A program made the position numbers and the translations under genes. A model generated the notes under the pieces. That model did no database searches and was not told the DNA's origin. It was given only the letters and a program-made list of their open reading frames with translations. Below are positions 56,187-64,000 of a stretch of 64,000 nucleotides of DNA, in pieces. The stretch is from positions 36,779,089 through 36,843,088 of the forward strand of contig CM055096.1 of NCBI GenBank assembly GCA_029204225.1, in the 5' to 3' direction. The stretch is from Diphasiastrum complanatum. Its lineage: Eukaryota > Streptophyta > Lycopodiopsida > Lycopodiales > Lycopodiaceae. How positions within the stretch are numbered: position 1 is the first letter of the stretch; the number at the start of each line of letters is the position of its first letter.

Positions 56187-59100
56187 ATGGCAGCAGCTGC
56201 AGAATCATCCCCCAGCGGCGGAGGCAGCTCGTCTCGTCTGGGAGCGGTGATCGCTCCTGCCTTAGACAAGATCATCAAAAGTTCGTCATGGCGCAAGCAC
56301 AGCAAGCTGTCGCAGGACTGCAAGGCCGCGCTTGAAAAGCTGGAAAAATTATCCTCAGGCAAAGATGAATCAGCGTCGTCATCATCATCAGCGGCAGCAG
56401 AAGATCCATGGGCTCAGAACGACGAGGCTGAGATGAAGAAGGCCTTGCAAAGCCCCCTATATGATGCAGCCCTACGTGTTAATCTTGCAGATGCAGAAGT
56501 AATAATGCAACCCTTGATTGCAGCCTGCGATACACAGGCCGTGAAGGTGGCGGAGCCGGCGTTGCATTGCCTTCAGAAGCTGATTGCCCATGGGCATCTG
56601 GTGGGGGAGGTAGATGCGGGGAGTGGATTGGAGTATGGGTTGCTGTTACAGGTGATGGATTCGATCTGCAAGTGCCAGGACATGGCGGATGAGGGAATAG
56701 AACTGCTAGTTCTGAAGACCCTGCTCTCTGCAGTGACCTCATCTTCTTTCCGTGTTCATGGTGACTTCCTGCTCAAGGCCATTCGCACCTGTTACAATGT
56801 GTTTCTGGGAAGCAAAGTTGTTGTTAATCAGACCACTGCCAAGGCATCGCTTACTCAAATGCTTGTTATTGTGTTCAGGAGAATGGAAGCAGATTCGTCC
56901 ACTGTGTCAGTGCAACCCATTGTTGTGGCAGATCTGATGGAGCCTGCAGAAAGATCTACTTCTGATGCCAATGTTACTCAGTTTGTGCAGGGATTTATCA
57001 CCAAAGTTGTTCAGGACATTGAAGTCGTCATAAGTCCAATTCCTTCCCTTAAGTCCATGCGGCACGACGGTGCATTTGATGCGGTGGCCGCTGAGAGTAG
57101 CAATACCACAGATATCTTTGAACCCACGGACAAAGACATGTTGGATGCCAAATATTGGGAATTTAATATGTATAAGAATGCTTTAGAAGTAAAACAGGGT
57201 GAATTCACCGAAACAGACTTGGATAAAGACGGAGAACAGGACGTCCACATAACAAACAAGCGTCGAAGGGATGCATTTTTGGTTTTTAGGGCACTGTGCA
57301 AGCTTTCCATGAAAAATCTTCCTCTAGAAGGAACAACAGATCCGTTCTCTCTTCGTGGAAAGATTATAGCCCTGGAGCTTTTGAAGATAGTCTTGGAAAA
57401 TGCAGGAACAATCTTCAGAACCAGCGAAAGGTTTGTGTGAAACATGATTTTGATTCCAATTGCACCTTCTTTCCACTTTACCCTCAAGTATTTAGCCTTC
57501 AATGTATTAGGTGCAACGATATCTCATAGTTGGCAAACTAGTGAGTTCTAGACTGCAGCTGAAACTACGTAAACCCTGGCTGCTTTCTTTGCAGATTCTT
57601 GGGGGCTATAAAACAGTATCTGTGCCTGTCACTTCTGAAAAACAGCTCTTCACCATTGATGAATATCTTTCATCTTTCTTGCTCAATTTTCATGAGCTTG
57701 GTATCAAGGTTCAGGGCAGGATTGAAGGCAGAAATAGGGGTTTTTTTTCCGATGATCGTTCTGAGAGTTCTTGAAAATGTTACGCAGCCCAATTATCAGC
57801 AGAAAGTTATAGTTCTTCGATTTTTTGAGAAACTCTGTGTCGACCCACAAATTCTCGTGGACATCTTTGTTAACTATGACTGCGACGTAGGATCACCCAA
57901 CATATTTGAAAGGTACAGTTTCAGTAATCTATGTCCACATGTAGTCGGTTTTTAACATGAAATACTTTTCAAGCTTTAACACCATCGTGTATATGCTGAA
58001 GCTAGTAATCTGCAGGATAGTGAACGGTTTACTCAAGACTGCACAAGGAGTTCCTTCAGGTGCAGAGACAACCCTAAATGCTGTTCAGGATACGGCACTA
58101 AAACTTACTGCCATGAAGTGCCTTATAGGGGTGTTAAGGTCGATGGGGGACTGGATGAACTGTCAATTGCGAATCACAGATTCTTCCTTTTCGAAAATCT
58201 CAGACACAGAAGAGAGTCCAAGTGAAACCGAAAATGCAGGCTCAGTGATAGCTGTTGAAGGTGAAGATGAATCATCAGATGCAGCAGAAATTCAATCGCA
58301 TGAAAATGGTCTAGAAACTTCAGTGGCAGCAACACTTGAGCAAAGGCGCGCTTACAAGTTAGAGCTACAGGTGACTAGATTCACAACTTATATACCATCC
58401 TATGAATCTTAACACCTAGCTGTAATTGGTTTATCAGCTGCAGTCAGTAGGGCTGCAAACTTTCTTTGAGATCTTGTGAAATCAATGTGACTAATGTTGT
58501 TTCTGCAGGAAGGCATTGCGTTATTTAATCGGAAGCCTCAAAAAGGGATCTTATTTCTGGTGCAAGCCAATAAACTTGCTGAATCCCCCGAAGAAATAGC
58601 AAAATTCTTAAAAGTCACCTCTGGCCTTGATAAGACTATGATTGGAGATTATTTGGGGGAGAATGAAGATCAAGCATTGAGGGTTATGCACGCCTATGTT
58701 GACTCATTCAATTTTCATGACCTGCAATTTGATGAAGCAATAAGGACTTTTCTATTAGGATTCAGATTACCTGGAGAGGCACAAAAGATTGATCGCATAA
58801 TGGAAAAGTTTGCTGAGCGGTACTGGAAGTGCAATTCAAAGGCTTTTACCAGTGCAGATACAGCTTATGTACTTGCATACTCTGTTATCATGCTTAACAC
58901 AGATGCACACAATCAAATGGTGAAGAACAAGGTTTGTAGGAGAGCCACCATTTACTAGGTTCATTTTACAGCATATAAGCTATGTTGTTTGTATGATTGT
59001 TCACCATATTAACTGAAAATTTGTTTCACAGATGTCAAAGGAAGAGTTCATCCTCAGTAATATGATTGCTCACCATAGTTACTGAAAACTTGTTTCACAG

Positions 59101-62100
59101 ATGTCAAGGAAGAGTTCATCCTCAGTAATATGATTGCTCACCATAGTTACTGAAAACTTGTTTCACAGATGTCAAAGGAAGAGTTCATCCGAAATAATCG
59201 AGGCATTGATGATGGTAATGACCTGCCTGAAGACTTCCTGGGGTCATTGTATGATCGCATTGTGAAAAATGAGATCAAAATGAAGGAAGATGCCCTATTA
59301 CCCACTAGCAAGAATTTGACCAATATGAATAGGATCCCAGGAATCGATGCCATTCTGAACATTGTTATCCGAAGGCCTAAAGAGGAGAACTGGCTCGAGA
59401 AAACCGATGATGTCATTAGGCATATGCAGGAACAACTCAAGGAAAAAGTTGGCAAATCTGAGTAAGTAACTGTTATTCAATTGCTAACTGCAGTGAGTGA
59501 TGGAAATGTTGGATAGCGTAATTAGCCTCATGTGGTTTGAGTGCTCTAAGCAAATCAAATGGTGTGATTCTCTGATGTAGGTCGATTTATTATTCTGCGT
59601 CCGGTGTTGAGATTTTAAGGCCAATGGTAGAGGCGTCCTGGGCGCCTATGCTTGCAGCTTTTAGTCTTCCCCTGGACAAGAGCGAAGATGAAGTTGTCAC
59701 CTTCCAGTGTCTGGAAGGATTTAGACATGCAATTCATATAACAGCAGTCATGTGCATGCAAACACAGCGAGATGCATTTGTCACTTCGTTGGCAAAGTTT
59801 ACTTTGTTACACTCAGCGGCAGATATCAAGCAGAAAAACATCGATGCAATCAAGGTATTACTTCTTGAGAATGGGCATTTTTGGCTTGTTTTGAAGTACT
59901 ACTGATCTAGTGCAATCATTTATTCCCTTTTTATAAGTATTTGCTGTTGAGAGTTTGGTGACGTCCGAGCTTAAGCCATTTTCATTTGTTTGAAGGAACT
60001 TACCATAGTCCTTATTCAAAAGGTTTTTCTATACAGGCCAGGAACATACTTTGAACCTGTATGTACTTTTGAGCTCTGATCTTTGACTTCCAAGTTTCTG
60101 AAATGACATTTTTTTGTACACAGGCTATCATTTCAATTGCAGATGAGGAAGGAAACTATCTGCAAGAAGCATGGGAGCATGTGCTGACATGTGTCTCACG
60201 CTTTGAGCATCTTCATCTTATTGGTGAGGGAGCTCCTCCTGATGCCACATTTTTTGCAGCTCCTCTAAGTGAATCTGAGAAAGCAAAGAAGGCTTCAAAA
60301 TCCTCAGTACTTCCTGTACTGAGGAGAAAAGGGCCCGGTCGATTGCAGTATGCCGCTGCAGCTGCGAAACGAGGATCTTATGACAGTGCGGGAGTAGGAG
60401 GCCACCCTGCAGGCGTTGTTACAACAGAGCAGATGAATAACTTAGTTTCAAATCTAAATATGCTGGAGCAAATTGGCAGCTTCGAGACGAATAAAATTTT
60501 CAGTCGGAGTCAAAGGTTGAATAGTGAGGGCATTGTAGATTTTGTCAAGGCACTCTGCAAAGTGTCCTTGGAGGAGTTGAAATCGCCTTCCGATCCTCGA
60601 GTTTTCAGTCTTACCAAAATTGTTGAGATATCGTAAGTGTGCTCTAATCATCTCCTTTGTAATAGATATTTCATTTAGCTTGAATTCATGTTCACTCCAA
60701 GTCTTTTTGGTGCATATCGAGATTCCAATTAGTTTGGAGACAAGTACTTATATTCCTTTTTTTAGCATGTGTATTGTTAAATGTAAAAATAGAGAAGCAA
60801 TAGGTTCATGGTAATTTGAACTTTGATTCGGTTCTGCGAACGAAATAGGTAAATCTTAGCTAGAGAAAAGGAGCAAAGGTGATGTTTATGAATCATGGAT
60901 GCATCTCATTCCAGAACAACGTTCCGATATCATTTTGAATTCCAGAACCATCGTTTCGGAACAGTTCCGGAATGTAGGGTCATTACAGATCGGAATATAT
61001 ATATAATCTGAGTTGCAGCGGATCACGATCCAGAGCGTGCGATCCGGGACCAGAAACGCTGTCCCGGATCGCAAAAAAAATTGCAAATTTTTTTCTCATT
61101 GGGCAGGGATCCACCGCTGGTTGCAATCCAGTAGAAATACTGAAGCAGATAGAATTGACATGAATAGCCAATTAATATGTCTGCAAAAACAAAATAGCAG
61201 ATATTGGGGGTTAACCATCTAAAACCAAGCAACAGAACTGCTCTTTTGAAAATTCGTTCACATGATACCCATATTGGCAGCTTTTGAAGAAAAAAAATTG
61301 CGATTCGAGAAACCCTAATGGGATTTTCCAGATCGAGTTCCGGATCACATTTTTGGGTTTTCTTTGAAAAAAAAATTAGATATCTTAGGGAAGAATCAAA
61401 AGCCTAGAGGGTTCAGAAAAACAGTGATAGACATTAGGTATCAGGAACATCAAATTATACACATAGTTGCATTGGAACCAAGTTTGCTTTGTTACATTTC
61501 ATATCACGCGAAGCATTGAATAAGATTGAATGACCTTGTACATTTACACTTATGGGACCATTATCCATGCACCTGGAAGATGTTGTGACGGATCTTGGAG
61601 TCATGTTGGGAATTCTTCGACTGAGTCATACTTGTTGCACATCATGCAAGGTGCTTTGTTCTTTAACACATACGGAATGAGCAATTATCGAAAAAAAGCT
61701 TAAATCAAAGTAACAAAACTTAATCCTCACGAGGTTTGATTTCCTCTCTTGGTAGCACTTTTTTCTCAAGACTTTAGATTTCAACATGCAAGCTTTGGCT
61801 TTGATATCACTGAGAAGGCATGACAAGGAATCACTAGCTTGACATAGATGCACTGAGTACAATTGATTACCCTAGATTTTGAAAATATGTCTCTAGAGCT
61901 TAGAAACCCGTTCCGACCCTTTTGGGCCAGAATGTACTGTACGTTCCGAACCAGTACGTTTCAAAGTAACAAAACTTAATCCTCATGAGGTTTGATTTCC
62001 TCTCTTGGTAGCACTTTTTCCTCAAGACCTTAGATTTCAACATGCAAGGAGTCACTAGCCTGACATAGATGCACTGAGTACAATTGATTACCCTAGATTT

Positions 62101-64000
62101 TGAAAATATGTCTCTAGAGCTTAGAAACCCGTTCCGACCCTTTTGGGCCGGAACGTACTGTACGTTCCGGAACGTACTGGGTTGGAACGGTTTTTGTTCT
62201 AACAGGTATTAAAACAGAGAGTGTGTTTGTGATCGATGAGACTTTTCGTCGGACACTCTCACAATGACAGAAACAGATGGACAGCCTCCAAAGTTCACCA
62301 ATTTCTCCTTCAGATGTGTGCATCAAGCTCCTGTTAAGATCAGAAGAATACGAGGCTCGCTTTTTGCTCTAATCATGTGTTAAAAAATAAGTATTTTTTA
62401 TAATTTTGGTTACGTTCCGGAATGGAACGCGTTCTGGAATGCGTTTCAGAACGCGTTCCGTTCCGGAACAGGCAACTAAACTCTAGAGTACGGGATGCAT
62501 CTATGCTTGACTACATCATGTTGCAGCTTAGATCCCCAGAATTCTGGAGCAGAAGCAAGCTATGGCTTATACATCTAACATGGCATCTCTACGTTTACTG
62601 CATGCAGGCACTTCAACATGAATCGAATAAGGCTAGTTTGGTCACGGATGTGGAACGTCTTGTCTGACTATTTTGTGACTGTTGGATGTTCCCATAACCT
62701 TTCGGTTGCCATGTATTCAATGGACTCCCTACGACAGCTTGCCATGAAGTTCCTTGAACGTGAAGAATTGGCTAATTACAATTTTCAGAACCAGTTTCTC
62801 AGGCCCTTTGTTATTGTTATGAGGAAGAGCAGTTCTATTGAAATCAGGGAGCTCATCATTCGCTGTGTTTCTCAGATGGTATTCGCACGTGTGAGCAATG
62901 TGAAGTCAGGCTGGAAAATCATGTTTATGGTGCGTGCATGAAAATGCAAAATATAATTTGCATGCTTAGAACTTTGGAATTGTCCTATAATCGAAATAGT
63001 GCTTTAACAGTTCCATCCACTCTTAGTTCACTGGAAGCTGGCAGTCATCTTCTAGAGTATCAGCAAAGGGCTCTTGTTAAGCTATTTGCAGTTACTCACT
63101 TTCAGGCGTGCCTATGTTTATGCAATCTGTGCAGGTTTTCACCACAGCTGCAACAGATGAACATAAGAATATTGTCCTCCTAGCATTTGAGACAATTGAA
63201 AAGATCGTCCGTGAGTATTTTTCATATATTACTGAAACGGAATCTACTACATTCACAGACTGTGTTAACTGTATCATTGCCTTCACAAACAGCCGATTCA
63301 ACAAGGATGTCAGTCTGAAGGCCATAGCATTTTTGCAGTTTTGTGCTCTGAAGTTAGCCGAAGATGAGCTTGACACTTCTGCCAACATTGAAGCTAAGGA
63401 GGCTGACATCAAATCTGTTCAAACTGGTGAGGTTCCATCTGGTGAAGATGGTTTCAAAGAGACAACAACTTTTACCAACAAAGATGACCACATATATTTC
63501 TGGTTTCCTTTGCTGGCTGGTGAGTTGTGCAAGCTCTTTTCGCCGCAACGTTTATATCTTACATAGATTCTTTAAGATATTTCATACATTCTGTGCTGGA
63601 GTTTGATATTGGCAGATTGAGACATAATACATATTGTGTTTGTCAGTGATGATTGTTGAGGTCATATTATGTGTAAGTGTGGATGTCAGCTGGATACATC
63701 AATGAGCTCTGAGGCTGTATTGAACAAAGAGCTGGGAATGTAAATTTGGGGTGTCCATCTAAATACGGATCTTGTCCTGGCTTCTAAAAAGAATAAACTT
63801 GAGGTTTTTGTTTGATAATGCATATTGTAAGGTGTCACAAGTCGAAAATTTCCTTGTGTTTTGCATGAAATATTCATTATGCTCCTCTTCTATGAGCTTT
63901 CTTATAATGGTGACAGGTCTGTCAGAGCTCACCTTTGATCCTCGTCCAGACATTCGGCAAGGTGCCTTGCAGGTGCTGTTTGATACTTTGCGCTACCATG
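56187..64000 (+). CDS. BIG: BIG-type brefeldin A-inhibited guanine nucleotide-exchange protein (ARF-GEF, Sec7 domain), partial, 10 exons
   Basis: Exchanges GDP for GTP on ARF GTPases at the trans-Golgi network/endosome to start coated-vesicle formation. Exons: 56187-57430, 57595-57912, 58016-58370, 58509-58931, 59169-59461, 59581-59854, 60124-60632, 62608-62929, 63135-63519, 63917-64000+. Introns are GT-AG and phases join without a break for 1402 residues. An N-terminal DCB region ([20 protein letters not shown]) is followed by the HUS domain with the NYDCD box (about residues 508-512). The Sec7 domain starts at about residue 640, with [17 protein letters not shown] (catalytic Glu about 729) and NTDAHN (about 769-774). 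HDS-type repeats follow in exons 7-10. Family members have about 1700-1800 residues, so about 350-400 lie off the right edge. The start at 56187 ([13 protein letters not shown]) fits the family, although the frame stays open upstream to 55887. The sequence is closest to the BIG1-4 group by eye; the exact paralogue is not determined. Confidence 0.95.
58995..59205 (+). repeat. Tandem triplication (about 69 bp) of the BIG intron 4 / exon 5 acceptor junction
   Basis: Three consecutive units each contain TTGTTTCACAG followed by ATGTCAA(A)GGAAGAG. Acceptors end at 59031, 59100 and 59168. Only the third continues into the conserved Sec7 sequence ([19 protein letters not shown]). Use of the first gives a stop at 59083-59085; use of the second (1-bp deletion) gives a stop at 59131-59133. 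Confidence 0.95.
60905..62470. mobile_element. Candidate non-autonomous DNA element in BIG intron 7
   Basis: Iterated GTTCCGGAAC-type motifs lie at both ends in inverted arrangement (cattccagaac...ttccggaatg near 60908-60977; ttccggaatggaacgcgttc...ccgttccggaac near 62410-62468), with more inside. The interior has no coding pattern. It enlarges intron 7 to 1975 bp while the other BIG introns are 103-397 bp. Confidence 0.45.
61706..62175. repeat. Tandem duplication within BIG intron 7
   Basis: Two copies begin caaagtaacaaaacttaatc (61706 and 61962, period 256 bp). The second lacks about 47 bp in the middle. Both end in cccgttccgacccttttggg and the GTACGTTCCG motif. Confidence 0.9.

Overview
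The window is nuclear DNA of a land plant. It holds two conserved plant housekeeping genes with many spliced exons, separated by about 36 kb of nested, decayed retrotransposons and long (AG)n/(CT)n microsatellites. Very long introns filled with Ty1/copia and LINE debris suit a large, repeat-rich genome such as a gymnosperm, fern or early-diverging angiosperm, but nothing here fixes the lineage. No rRNA, tRNA, CRISPR array or prokaryotic feature was seen.

Left part (1-19.8 kb, minus strand): class III alcohol dehydrogenase / S-nitrosoglutathione reductase. Nine exons can be placed from 19755 down to 1049, with conserved zinc ligands and consistent splice phases; the last part of the protein lies off the left edge. 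Two introns of about 8 kb contain the transposons: intron 4 holds a copia fragment, a LINE (8.1-10.2 kb) and a decayed coding region of unknown origin (3.9-5.6 kb); intron 1 holds two copia elements, LINE 3' debris and a direct repeat of about 250 bp. Exon 1 carries an in-frame extension of 89 residues that resembles an organelle-targeting presequence.

Middle part (19.8-55 kb): transposon territory. It includes a 464-bp TIR element (20.2 kb) with an inverted relative at 36.6 kb; a chimeric copia (20.8-24.9 kb); an LTR element with a gag domain (about 32-34.8 kb); a copia with both LTRs (38.9-43.2 kb); copia fragments at 43.4, 49.6 and 52.5 kb; a large non-coding LTR-like element (about 45-48 kb); and a non-coding repeat family of about 700 bp ending in (CT)n. 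One small host-like gene stands out: a two-exon secreted peptide gene on the minus strand at 35.8-36.2 kb.

Right part (56.2-64 kb, plus strand): a BIG-type brefeldin A-inhibited ARF guanine-nucleotide exchange factor. Ten exons give 1402 residues covering DCB, HUS, Sec7 and part of the HDS region; the C-terminus is off the right edge. The acceptor site inside its Sec7 domain is tandemly triplicated. The two genes are not functionally linked: one metabolises S-nitrosoglutathione/formaldehyde, the other activates ARF GTPases in vesicle traffic.
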